This document shows, piece after piece, positions 23,656-30,602 of a stretch of 58,116 nucleotides of DNA. The stretch is from Brevundimonas sp. (lineage in GTDB: Bacteria > Pseudomonadota > Alphaproteobacteria > Caulobacterales > Caulobacteraceae). The stretch's first letter is position 1; every line of letters begins with the position of its first letter. The position numbers and the translations under genes were made by a program. The notes beneath the pieces were generated by a model. The model did no database searches. It was not told the origin of the DNA and was given only the letters and a program-made list of their open reading frames with translations. The stretch spans positions 1 to 58,116 of the forward strand of contig NZ_JAHBYB010000013.1 of the NCBI RefSeq assembly GCF_019636155.1. Direction: 5' to 3'.

Positions 23656-23823
23656 GGTACGGAAAGCGACCGCGCGTGGAGAATCCGTATCTCCTGGGCC
23701 TCGGCGCCGCCGTCGGCGACGGGTACGGAAAGCGACCGCGCGTGGAGAATCCGTATCCTGGGCGACGACGGCATGAACGCCTGGGGTGGTACGGAAAGCG
23801 ACCGCGCGTGGAGAATCCGTATC
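23656..23823. CRISPR. CRISPR-like mini-array: three 36-bp repeats, two 30-bp spacers
   Basis: Repeats lie at 23656-23691, 23722-23757 and 23788-23823 and are identical over 36 bp. The repeat begins GGTACGGAAAGCGACCGCGC and ends GTGGAGAATCCGTATC. Both spacers (23692-23721 and 23758-23787) are exactly 30 bp and unrelated to each other, giving an exact 66-bp period. Repeat ends are self-complementary (TACGGA...TCCGTA). The 36/30 geometry is typical of type II arrays. No cas gene lies in the window and 66 bp is 22 codons, so a coding repeat is the main alternative. It fills the gap between two exported-protein genes. Confidence 0.55.
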
Positions 23824-23866
23824 CTTTCACCGTGCGCGGGAGCGGAAGCCGCAGAAACTTCGCACC

Positions 23867-24487
23867 TTAGAGGTCCGTGTGCTCGCGGGTCCGATCGAAG
23901 CCGAGGGCGCGTTCGATGCAGGCCAGGGCGCGGTTGCGACTTGTCTGACGCGCCCTCAGGTCCGGGCTGAAGAAATCCTCCAGAGCGAAATCGACCGTGA
24001 CGATCCGAGCGGACCCGACACAGGTCCACGAGAGAGTGTCTCCCTCCAGGCGACCGTCCACGAAAACTAGAGACAGAGGATCCTGATGCTCGAACGTGAT
24101 CCCGCTGACCGCCTGCTTTATGCAGGCATAGTCCTGTCGATCACGACGCAGACAATCCAGCGCCGGCTCGGTCAGGTCCGCTAGCTCCGCCGGCGCTGCG
24201 ATCGGAAAAAAGCCGCGCACCGTCAGGGCCGTGATCGCATCTTCGGTCTGGCGGGAAGCCTCGTATCCAAAGCCGAACGATCGGACCGCCATGGGCCATC
24301 TCTGTGGCGGCGGCGCTGTTGGGTAGGGCGGCTGCAGAGGCGGAACCACCTCCTGCGCGGCGGCGAGATTCGGGACGGCGGCGAGGATGACGCCGATCGC
24401 CGTCAGGATGTTCAAGTGCGTGAGAGGTCTCAAGGCCGGACTCCGCTCGGGCCGGCGTACGCCGCCGCCTGACGTTCCAGAGAGCAC
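23867..24487 (-). CDS. Exported hypothetical protein
   Basis: The longest frame gives 206 residues from a GTG at 24487. A hydrophobic signal-like stretch begins only at residue 25 (LNILTAIGVILAAVPNLAAA), which could start at a TTG at 24415, so the start is uncertain. The mature part has a Pro-rich linker (VVPPLQPPYPTAPPPQRWPM) and then a compact domain with two pairs of cysteines (LDCLRRDRQDYACIKQ, WTCVGSARIVTVDFAL, ALACIERALG). No family is recognised. Confidence 0.55.
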   Translation of the reverse strand: MLSGTSGGGVRRPERSPALRPLTHLNILTAIGVILAAVPNLAAAQEVVPPLQPPYPTAPPPQRWPMAVRSFGFGYEASRQTEDAITALTVRGFFPIAAPAELADLTEPALDCLRRDRQDYACIKQAVSGITFEHQDPLSLVFVDGRLEGDTLSWTCVGSARIVTVDFALEDFFSPDLRARQTSRNRALACIERALGFDRTREHTDL

Positions 24488-24723
24488 ACAATACGGGAAG
24501 GCGGTATCCTTGGTCGGCGCGGTTCTGATGATTCTCGCCGATGCATCCCCCCGGGTGCCGACCTGCGATCCGCCCCCGGCTCGGGTCCCCTCGGCAAGAC
24601 CGACCGGCTTTGCAGTGTCCCCGCCGGGCGTCGGAGGTCGTGGGCCGGGTGAACGCCATCCATTGAATAGGGTTGCGTCTTCACAGCAGAGAGGGCGATC
24701 TGGGACGCAGAACGGAGGCGCCT

Positions 24724-25170
24724 ATGAAGAGCCGTGGCATTTTGACCTGCCTTGTCATCGCCGGCGCCTGTGTCGCCTCGCCCGCTATGGCGCAAGACCG
24801 GGCCGCCGATGTCGAGCGGCGGTTCAGCGCCTTCGAGGCTAACTCGCGCCAGGAAGGCAGAAACCTGACCCGAGTGACACGTGGCGCGGCCAGCCTGCGC
24901 CAGGACCGATGGCAATCGTTTGTGACGCCCCCTCTGTCGGCCGGCGCGAACTATTTGTTCGTGGGTTACTGTGACCAACATTGCACCAATGCTGGCCTGG
25001 AAGTGACCGGCATGTGGGGTCAGGTCGTCGGTTCCGATTTCCTGGGTGACGCCAACCCGATAGTATCGGTTCCGAGCACCGAGGCGGGGGCCTACGGGTT
25101 CCGAGGCATCATGAAAGAGTGCAGCCAGGGGGCGTGTCTCATGGAAGTGCGGGTCTATCGCTGGGATTGA
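24724..25170 (+). CDS. Exported hypothetical protein (PPC-like beta domain?)
   Basis: This encodes 148 residues from an ATG with a GGAGG ribosome site. The signal peptide MKSRGILTCLVIAGACVASP AMA is followed by a helical piece and then a beta-rich domain: ANYLFVGYCDQHCTNAGLEV, VGSDFLGDANPIVSVPSTEA and CSQGACLMEVRVYRWD. The pattern FVGYCDxxCTxxxLEV is seen in uncharacterised periplasmic proteins that resemble pre-peptidase C-terminal domains; this is a weak assignment. It precedes the lectin-like gene by 33 bp, possibly in one transcript. Confidence 0.6.
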   Translation: MKSRGILTCLVIAGACVASPAMAQDRAADVERRFSAFEANSRQEGRNLTRVTRGAASLRQDRWQSFVTPPLSAGANYLFVGYCDQHCTNAGLEVTGMWGQVVGSDFLGDANPIVSVPSTEAGAYGFRGIMKECSQGACLMEVRVYRWD

Positions 25171-25203
25171 TACGCGTATCCAGAGTTTTGGGGGATCGAT
25201 GAC

Positions 25204-26040
25204 ATGAGCATCGTCTGGTCTGCTGCCGAACTCGCAGGGGCGTTCGCAAGCGTCGCGATATCGACGCAGATGGTGACGCTGCAGCCGGAAAGGTTGCCGG
25301 GGATGTGCCTGTCAATGACAGGACGGGAGGGCCAGGCGGAAAGCCGCGAATGCGACGGTTCGCCCGCCCAGGAGATCGAGTTGCCGGGCGCGGAGGGTGG
25401 TCCGATCCGCCATGCGGGCAAGTGCCTGGCGCCGCGGGGCGGCGGCCTGTACCCCGAGTTGTTCGCGGAAGCCTGCGACGGGTCGCCCGCGCAGACCTGG
25501 AGGCTTCCCTCCTCGGGAGAGGTGCGCAATGGTGAAGGGCGGTGTCTTGCGCTGCTGGGTCTCTCATCGCGCTCGGGCGAACGCGTTTACGCCGGTGACT
25601 GTCCGGTACGGGTGGAGCCGCAGGGCTGGCGGCAGGTAGATGCCACGCAGCAGACTTACCGCAACATGACCGGCCGGTTCGAGCTTGTCGGACGCGAGGG
25701 GCAATGCCTTGCGTGGATCGATGCCGGGAACTTTCTGGGGCTGGCGCCGTGTGCGGACGTTTCCGAGCAGCGTTTCAGCTTCAATGCAGCGCAGCACGGC
25801 CAGTTTCGGATCAAGAGCGGGTGCCTGGCGGCGGGGTTTCTCGACGGTGGGATGAATATCGGCGATTGCGGGCGCGGTCGCGAAAAAATGTGGCTGCACA
25901 GGGGCGACCAGACGCTGGTGAACGGGCTTGGCCTGTGCGCGACCGTGGAGAGCCAGAGTAACCGTGACGTGATCCGCAATCGGCCGTGCAGGCCGGGGCG
26001 GATCGCACAGCAATGGCGCTTCGTGGCGATCACCGAATAA
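25204..26040 (+). CDS. Ricin B-type beta-trefoil lectin-like protein
   Basis: The product has 278 residues. It shows repeated trefoil units ending in QxW-like motifs: SPAQEIELPG, SPAQTWRLPSSG and RIAQQWRFVAITE, each preceded by GxCLxxxG turns (GMCLSMTGREGQ, GKCLAPRGGG, GRCLALLGL, GQCLAWIDAG). This is the ricin B-lectin / carbohydrate-binding trefoil pattern, here with about six subdomains in two trefoils. The N-terminus (MSIVWSAAELAGAFASVAIS) is only weakly signal-like. Sugar binding is likely but the ligand is unknown. It lies among exported orphans. Confidence 0.7.
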   Translation: MSIVWSAAELAGAFASVAISTQMVTLQPERLPGMCLSMTGREGQAESRECDGSPAQEIELPGAEGGPIRHAGKCLAPRGGGLYPELFAEACDGSPAQTWRLPSSGEVRNGEGRCLALLGLSSRSGERVYAGDCPVRVEPQGWRQVDATQQTYRNMTGRFELVGREGQCLAWIDAGNFLGLAPCADVSEQRFSFNAAQHGQFRIKSGCLAAGFLDGGMNIGDCGRGREKMWLHRGDQTLVNGLGLCATVESQSNRDVIRNRPCRPGRIAQQWRFVAITE

Positions 26041-26181
26041 TTTGGCGGTACAGTCGAGGCTCCCTAGAGCAGCTAAATCTCGCAGCCTTGGATCACAAGC
26101 GCAGGCGGAACGGATGTGCAGGTGTTTGGTGATCAATGTGCTGAGCGACGCTGCTCCAATATTAGCCGAGGAGGCGTTGGC

Positions 26182-26649
26182 TTGGCGATGAAGGTGATCG
26201 CCTTGTTGGCGCTGCCGCTCGCTGGCTGCGCGCCAATGCTGGAGATGCGTGATGGCGAGGCGGCGGATCAGCTTCGCGATGCTGTGCGCCGGTTCTGTGA
26301 GGCGCAGAGTACTGGAGATGTCGAGCGAATTGCCGCTATGTTCGAGCCTGCGCTTGAGGCGGCGATCCTCGGCGCGGCAAGGGACGGGCAGGTTCCAGAG
26401 TTTGCATCAATGCCTGGCGCGAGTGGGTGTGTACCCGGTAAGGTCTGGTATGTCGGTGGTTCGCGACGGATGATCGAGATTCGCTATAGCGGCTTCTCGG
26501 ATCGCGCCGACATCTGGCTGTCGGGCCAGGGACGGTGGTTCGATCTCGCTTATGGCGAGACCGGTGTGAGCCTGCGGGAAAGGCTGGGCCTGAAGCCCAG
26601 GGTCATGGTCTCGCCGACAACGGAGAGGCCGTCGAACGCGAACCGTTAG
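26182..26649 (+). CDS. Putative lipoprotein
   Basis: The product has about 155 residues. GAGGAGG at 26168-26174 best fits a TTG start at 26182, reading MAMKVIALLALPLAGCAPML; an ATG two codons later (26188) is the alternative. The lipobox LAGC is canonical. The mature part contains DQLRDAVRRFCEAQSTGDVE and RIAAMFEPALEAAILGA, reminiscent of small periplasmic helical domains, then KVWYVGGSRRMIEIRYSGFS and a final conserved-looking strand. No family is recognised. GC content begins to fall in this part of the window. Confidence 0.6.
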   Translation: MAMKVIALLALPLAGCAPMLEMRDGEAADQLRDAVRRFCEAQSTGDVERIAAMFEPALEAAILGAARDGQVPEFASMPGASGCVPGKVWYVGGSRRMIEIRYSGFSDRADIWLSGQGRWFDLAYGETGVSLRERLGLKPRVMVSPTTERPSNANR

Positions 26650-27112
26650 ACCGTTGCATCGCCGCCCTAGGCAGCACACAGAGCCTAGGCCCTTGCCAAT
26701 ATCGCCGATAGAAGATTCGGCTGACTGTCGCGACCCCGCCTATTGGTATGCGCCCGAGATCAATGCGTCTGACCTCTCGTTCGGGGCGACGGGGGGGGGC
26801 AACTCAATAATCAATCGTGCAGCCTGGGCGAGTCATGTTCGTCGCGCGGGCCTTCTGCGGTCGCGCTGACTTCTATCTAAGACCAGTCGCAGGAATGGTT
26901 GGAGTTGGAATAATTTTGCACATTAACCTAAACAATGCGACGGTTAACGCGATTATTGCGCACTACGATGGAATTTTTTGTTGATTTTCTCGCTTGAATG
27001 GTCCAACTGACTCCGCGCCGGAGCTACCCGGCATTCACACAACGGAGCCTGCCTATGATCAACACGAGACTTCAGAGGACTGTCCGCCCGACCCGGCCAG
27101 CTACGGGACTGG
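26650..27112. other. AT-richer intergenic region upstream of the transposase
   Basis: This 463-bp gap has a short frame (26654-26869) with no ribosome site or family resemblance. Around 26890-26990 the sequence is markedly AT-richer than the window and holds an inverted TTAACC...GGTTAA (26925-26956). I see no matching terminal inverted repeat on the far side of the transposase gene. Confidence 0.5.
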
Positions 27113-28363
27113 ATGGCTAAACTCGACCGGCGGACCCGCCGCCAAATTCTAGCGAGCCTCTGCGAAGGGGTTTCGATCCGTGCCTGCGAACGCATTTTCG
27201 GCGTCGAGCAGAACACCGTCGCCAAGCTTCTCGACGACGCCGGCGACATGGCCATCAGCTTCATGAAGCGGGCCAAGAATCTTCAGATCGAATACGTCCA
27301 GGCAGACGAACTCTATTCATTCGTCGGCGCCAAACAGGCCACCGTGAAGCGGAAGGGGCAATCGACTGAGGGCACCGGCACGATCTGGTCCTATCTGGCG
27401 GTCTGCGCCAAGACCAAGCTGATCTTCGACTATCATCTCGGCGATCGCAGCACGCCCCATGCGGAGGCGTTTATGCGTTCCGTCGCTGGCAAGCTGGACC
27501 GGAACGACGACGGCAGCTTCCGGCTCAGGCCGACCATCGTCACCGATGGACTGGCCGCCTATCAGGAGGCCGTCTCGACGGTCTTCGGCGATGACGCCAA
27601 CCATGGCGTCTATCTCAACCGCTATACGACCGTCGGCAAGGATGGCCGCAAACTGGTGCGCAAGCAGTATGTGGGCGCCGACCGTGTCGTTCAGTCAGGC
27701 ACGATTGACGACGCCTTTATTCATACGGCCTATATCGAGCGTCAGAACCTGAACGTCCGGATGCGCAACCGCCGTTTCGGGCGGCGGACGAACGCCTTCT
27801 CCAAGTCGATGGAGGAGCACGAGCGGCAACTGGCCCTCAGCCCCGTCTATATGAACTACTGCATCCTGCCGACGCCAAGAAGGCAGCTGGATGAGCACGG
27901 CAAGCCGCTTCTGGATGACGAAGGCAATCCCCTGCCCTGGATCAAGCGCCTGACGCCCGCCATGGAAGCGGGGCTGACGGACGAACTTTGGGACGCGGAT
28001 GATCTCTTGGAACTGACCGACAGTTTCACCGCCGAACGGCGGCGGCAGGAGCGCGAGGCCAAGAAGGCGGCCAAGGCCCAATTGGCGGCTCTTTTCTCTA
28101 AGCCGAATGAGGATGCTCCCGTTCGAGCGCCCTTCTGGGTCTACGAAAGCACCCTTCACCATACGACTAAAATCCATGCCAGCGCGTGCAAGAACTGCAA
28201 CGATGGACAAGGCAAGGGCGGTAAGGGCGGCACCAAGTCCGGTCGTTGGCTGGCATGCGAGAGCCTGGACCGCGCCAAGGCATTGGCTGAGGGGCTTCAG
28301 CCGGACCGTCACAGCACCTGCAACATGTGCCTGGGCAGCTATCGAAAGCGCGGATACCACTGA
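27113..28363 (+). CDS. IS1-family-like transposase with Cys-rich C-terminal extension
   Basis: This encodes 416 residues. An N-terminal helix-turn-helix (RRQILASLCEGVSIRACERI FG) is followed by an IS1-like DDE core: Asp in YVQADELYSFVG, Asp in PTIVTDGLAAYQEAV and Glu in IHTAYIERQNLNVRMRNRRF, with GRRTNAFSKSMEEHERQLAL after it. IS1 transposases are usually about 230 residues. Here about 150 are added, ending in a putative metal-binding domain (KIHASACKNCNDGQG ... HSTCNMCLGSYRKRGYH). No terminal inverted repeats or target duplication are seen, so the gene may be a stranded or domesticated copy. Confidence 0.8.
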   Translation: MAKLDRRTRRQILASLCEGVSIRACERIFGVEQNTVAKLLDDAGDMAISFMKRAKNLQIEYVQADELYSFVGAKQATVKRKGQSTEGTGTIWSYLAVCAKTKLIFDYHLGDRSTPHAEAFMRSVAGKLDRNDDGSFRLRPTIVTDGLAAYQEAVSTVFGDDANHGVYLNRYTTVGKDGRKLVRKQYVGADRVVQSGTIDDAFIHTAYIERQNLNVRMRNRRFGRRTNAFSKSMEEHERQLALSPVYMNYCILPTPRRQLDEHGKPLLDDEGNPLPWIKRLTPAMEAGLTDELWDADDLLELTDSFTAERRRQEREAKKAAKAQLAALFSKPNEDAPVRAPFWVYESTLHHTTKIHASACKNCNDGQGKGGKGGTKSGRWLACESLDRAKALAEGLQPDRHSTCNMCLGSYRKRGYH

Positions 28364-28395
28364 TGCTGGGCTATGGCGTAGCGGCCCGCGCTTCT

Positions 28396-29220
28396 TTAGT
28401 CGATGACCTCCAGGCCGTCGTAGGGCGCCGACGACGGACCGTTGGTCCAATGCCAGGTCTCGGGTGTCCTCTGCATCCCCTGCATGGTTTGGGCAGGCAC
28501 GGCCGGGATGTTCGTCGCCACCTCGACTGAGGAATCGGACGCGGCGAGTACGATGTGGAAGCGATGGGCAGCGCCGCCGAAGTTCACGTCCACGACGATG
28601 GATCGGACGCCGCCAGTCGGGGTGAGGACCTGATCCGCGAAGATGAAGCCCGCCGTCGTTCGTCCCGGATCAACCGTGGTGGTTTGCAGGACCAATCGGC
28701 CACGCTCGGATATGGCGTGGCGAAGCTGAAGATCGATCGCCGCGCTCGACATCTTCAGTTCGCCTGAAGCGCGGCGGAAAGCGATCTCCGTCCGGCGCGG
28801 ATGATCGGCTGCCTGTTGGCAGGCCAGATAACCTTCGATACCGGCGCCGACCCAGGCGGCCGCCATCGCCCGTTCGGCGTCTCGTCTCGCCTCTTGGCGC
28901 AGATAGTTGAAATCCGGGATTCGGAGCGCAGGGCCGTCCTCCAGATAGACCCGCACGTCCTCGGTTCCGAGGTTGATGGGTCGGCCGGAGGTGTTGAAAG
29001 CCGCCAAGGCGAAGTAGAGCCGGTTGGAGGCATTATACCGCACCGGCAGCAGCATCACCGAGCCGGATGGTCCGTTCGACACCATGGCGGCATTGCCGCG
29101 CGAAAAGCGCACGCCCGCTCCGTGATCGGCCGTGGGGATCATTCGATACTCGGGCGGGGAGGATGCGCAGGCTACCAAGCCCAAGCCGAGAAGGAGCACG
29201 ACAGCCTTGGATATGGTCAT
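28396..29220 (-). CDS. Putative lipoprotein
   Basis: The product has 274 residues from the ATG at 29220, which has GAGGGG upstream; the frame is open to 29505 but the signal starts here (MTISKAVVLLLGLGLVAC ASS). The lipobox is LVAC. The mature part has beta-rich stretches such as VMLLPVRYNASNRLYFALAA and FNTSGRPINLGTEDVRVYLE, which resemble bacterial proteins that set surface or envelope stress-like beta sandwiches, then a helical linker with a possible C in YLACQQAAD. Function is unknown. It is divergent from the XRE regulator gene and shares an 18-bp palindrome with it. Confidence 0.65.
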   Translation of the reverse strand: MTISKAVVLLLGLGLVACASSPPEYRMIPTADHGAGVRFSRGNAAMVSNGPSGSVMLLPVRYNASNRLYFALAAFNTSGRPINLGTEDVRVYLEDGPALRIPDFNYLRQEARRDAERAMAAAWVGAGIEGYLACQQAADHPRRTEIAFRRASGELKMSSAAIDLQLRHAISERGRLVLQTTTVDPGRTTAGFIFADQVLTPTGGVRSIVVDVNFGGAAHRFHIVLAASDSSVEVATNIPAVPAQTMQGMQRTPETWHWTNGPSSAPYDGLEVID

Positions 29221-29245
29221 GGGATTCCCCTCAGGTGAAGCAAGA

Positions 29246-29263
29246 TAGGACATTAATGTCCTA
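29246..29263. promoter_or_regulatory. Perfect 18-bp palindrome, probable XRE operator
   Basis: TAGGACATTAATGTCCTA lies between the divergent lipoprotein gene (start 29220, minus) and the XRE gene (start 29299, plus). Position and symmetry suit an operator bound by the adjacent XRE dimer, which would control both genes. Confidence 0.65.
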
Positions 29264-29298
29264 GTGAAGGTTGCGATCTCCCTAACATCGTCTGGCGG

Positions 29299-29508
29299 AT
29301 GGAATGGGAGAAGATCGTCGGCGCCAACGTGAGGCGGCTGCGCAAGGAGCGCGGCCTGAGCCAGGAAGCCCTTGCCGGCGAAGCGGGTCTCGCAATGCGC
29401 CACCTGGGGCGGATCGAACGCGGTGAGGGGAACCCGACCGTCGCCGTTCTCGCCCGTCTGGCCGAGGTGATGAAAGTGCATCCCACGGCGTTCTATGACG
29501 AGCATTGA
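29299..29508 (+). CDS. XRE-family helix-turn-helix regulator
   Basis: This small 69-residue protein is almost entirely one Cro/C1-type HTH: VGANVRRLRKERGLSQEALA then GEAGLAMRHLGRIERGEGNP and TVAVLARLAEVMKVHPTAFY. There is no effector domain, so it probably acts as a simple DNA-binding dimer. It is divergent from the lipoprotein gene at 28396-29220, with the palindrome 29246-29263 between them, suggesting autoregulation and control of that gene. Confidence 0.88.
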   Translation: MEWEKIVGANVRRLRKERGLSQEALAGEAGLAMRHLGRIERGEGNPTVAVLARLAEVMKVHPTAFYDEH

Positions 29509-29608
29509 CTCACATTTCAGCGCAACTGGCCGTCGTTACTAACTTTGCCGGTTTTGCTAAGTCACCACCAGGGTTTTCCCCACCGTCGGCGTTGAAACAT
29601 GACGTTTA

Positions 29609-29623
29609 TTGTGCAGCGCACAA
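29609..29623. promoter_or_regulatory. Palindrome upstream of phasin promoter (PhaR-like operator?)
   Basis: TTGTGC-AGC-GCACAA is a perfect 6+3+6 palindrome ending 7 bp before the -35 box of the phasin promoter. TGC-rich sites of this kind are bound by the PHB-responsive repressor PhaR in related bacteria. The assignment rests on position and similarity only. Confidence 0.5.
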
Positions 29624-29630
29624 AAAGCCA

Positions 29631-29659
29631 TTGACCTTTGTTCGCACTTGCACCATATG
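29631..29659 (+). promoter_or_regulatory. Putative sigma70 promoter of the phasin gene
   Basis: TTGACC (29631-29636), a 17-bp spacer and CATATG (29654-29659). It leads to a roughly 70-nt leader before the phasin ATG. Confidence 0.55.
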
Positions 29660-29735
29660 AGCGGCGTCGCCCCGGATACCCCGGTCGGCGAAAGACATCA
29701 CGCGGATCAACCGCGACCGTTCAGGAGATACGATC

Positions 29736-30227
29736 ATGGCCGACGCCGCCGAAACCGTGAAGAAGACCATCGAAACCGCGACCGCCAACGCCAAGGCCCA
29801 GACCGAAACCGTCAAGGCCCAGGCCGAGAAGTTCCAGGCCGCCGGCGCCAAGGCCGCCCGCGACGCCATGGACAAGTCGATCGCCTCGATGACCGAGATC
29901 AACGCCGAAGGCCAGCGCAACCTGGAAGCCGTCGTCGCCTCGGCCGCCGCCGCCCAGAAGGGCGCCGAAGCCCTGTCGGCCCAGACGGTCGCCTACGCCA
30001 AGAAGTCGTGGGAAGACGGCGTCGCCGCCTCGCAGAACCTGGCCCAGGCCCGTTCGGTCCAGGAACTGATCGAACTGCAGACCACCTTCGCCAAGTCGGC
30101 GATGGAGACCTATCTGTCGGAAGTCACCAAGATGACCGAAACCCTGACCGCCTCGGTCAAGGACAGCTTCAAGCCGATCAACGAGCGCGTCACCGCCTCG
30201 GTCGAGCGCTTCCAGGCCGCCCGCTAA
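29736..30227 (+). CDS. Phasin family protein
   Basis: This encodes 163 residues, almost all amphipathic helix and rich in Ala, Lys, Glu and Thr (VKKTIETATANAKAQTETVK ... AQAEKFQAAGAKAARDAMDK). The phasin domain runs from about residue 40 (SIASMTEINAEGQRNLEAV) to the end (QELIELQTTFAKSAMETYLS). Phasins coat polyhydroxyalkanoate granules and set their number and size. A promoter and a PhaR-like palindrome lie upstream, and an intrinsic terminator lies 100 bp downstream, so this is a single-gene unit. Confidence 0.9.
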   Translation: MADAAETVKKTIETATANAKAQTETVKAQAEKFQAAGAKAARDAMDKSIASMTEINAEGQRNLEAVVASAAAAQKGAEALSAQTVAYAKKSWEDGVAASQNLAQARSVQELIELQTTFAKSAMETYLSEVTKMTETLTASVKDSFKPINERVTASVERFQAAR

Positions 30228-30327
30228 GGCGTTCCGGTTCGGCCGCGGTCAGAAGGCTCCGCCTTCTGGCTGCCACGCGCCGCCCTTCGGGTCGACCCAA
30301 TGCGGCCTGACAGACGTCTATCTGAGA

Positions 30328-30355
30328 GGCCCCGGTCCAAACGCCGGGGCCTTTT
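30328..30355 (+). terminator. Phasin gene terminator
   Basis: GGCCCCGG (30328-30335) pairs with CCGGGGCC (30344-30351) and is followed by TTTT. It closes the phasin transcript. Confidence 0.85.
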
Positions 30356-30602
30356 GGCGTCGGCGCCCACCCCTTCATCATCCGTCGACCGTCCTTCCCA
30401 AGCGCCTCCTCCATCGAGGGGCTGGGACCGCCGCAGGCGGTGGAGAGGTTCCTGGGTTGCACGACGAAAGAACCCTTCTGTCTCGGCCGCTACGCGCTCG
30501 ATCCACCTCCCCATGAAAGGGGGAGGAGACACCCGAAGCGGTCCTGTCATCAAATCTTGACCCCGGCCCCGCATAAGCCGCTCGTCGTCAGTGGAGTTGC
30601 CC
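30356..30602. repeat. Dispersed GC-rich module between phasin and PhoX-like genes
   Basis: Between the phasin terminator and the next start, 30460-30530 repeats the module found at 12271-12350 and, inverted, at 41379-41460: ACGACGAA-AGA, then CTCGGCCGCT, CGATCCACCTCCCC and GGGAGGAGAC. An extra GACCGCCGCAGGCGGT hairpin lies upstream (30426-30441). No gene is seen here. Confidence 0.65.

Noticed and set aside
23528-23870. Repeat proteins encoded by the 66-bp period (YGFSTRGRFPYP or RIRILHARSLSVP frames)
   Set aside because: 66 bp is 22 codons, so all frames stay open by chance. The 30-bp spacers encode unrelated peptides, which fits spacers better than a protein repeat.
26654-26869. Frame of 71 codons between the lipoprotein and transposase genes
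   Set aside because: No ribosome site, unusual composition and no resemblance to any family. Treated as intergenic.
26890-28395. Terminal inverted repeats of an insertion sequence around the transposase
   Set aside because: The TTAACC/GGTTAA pair lies on one side only. No matching end or target duplication was found near 28364-28395.
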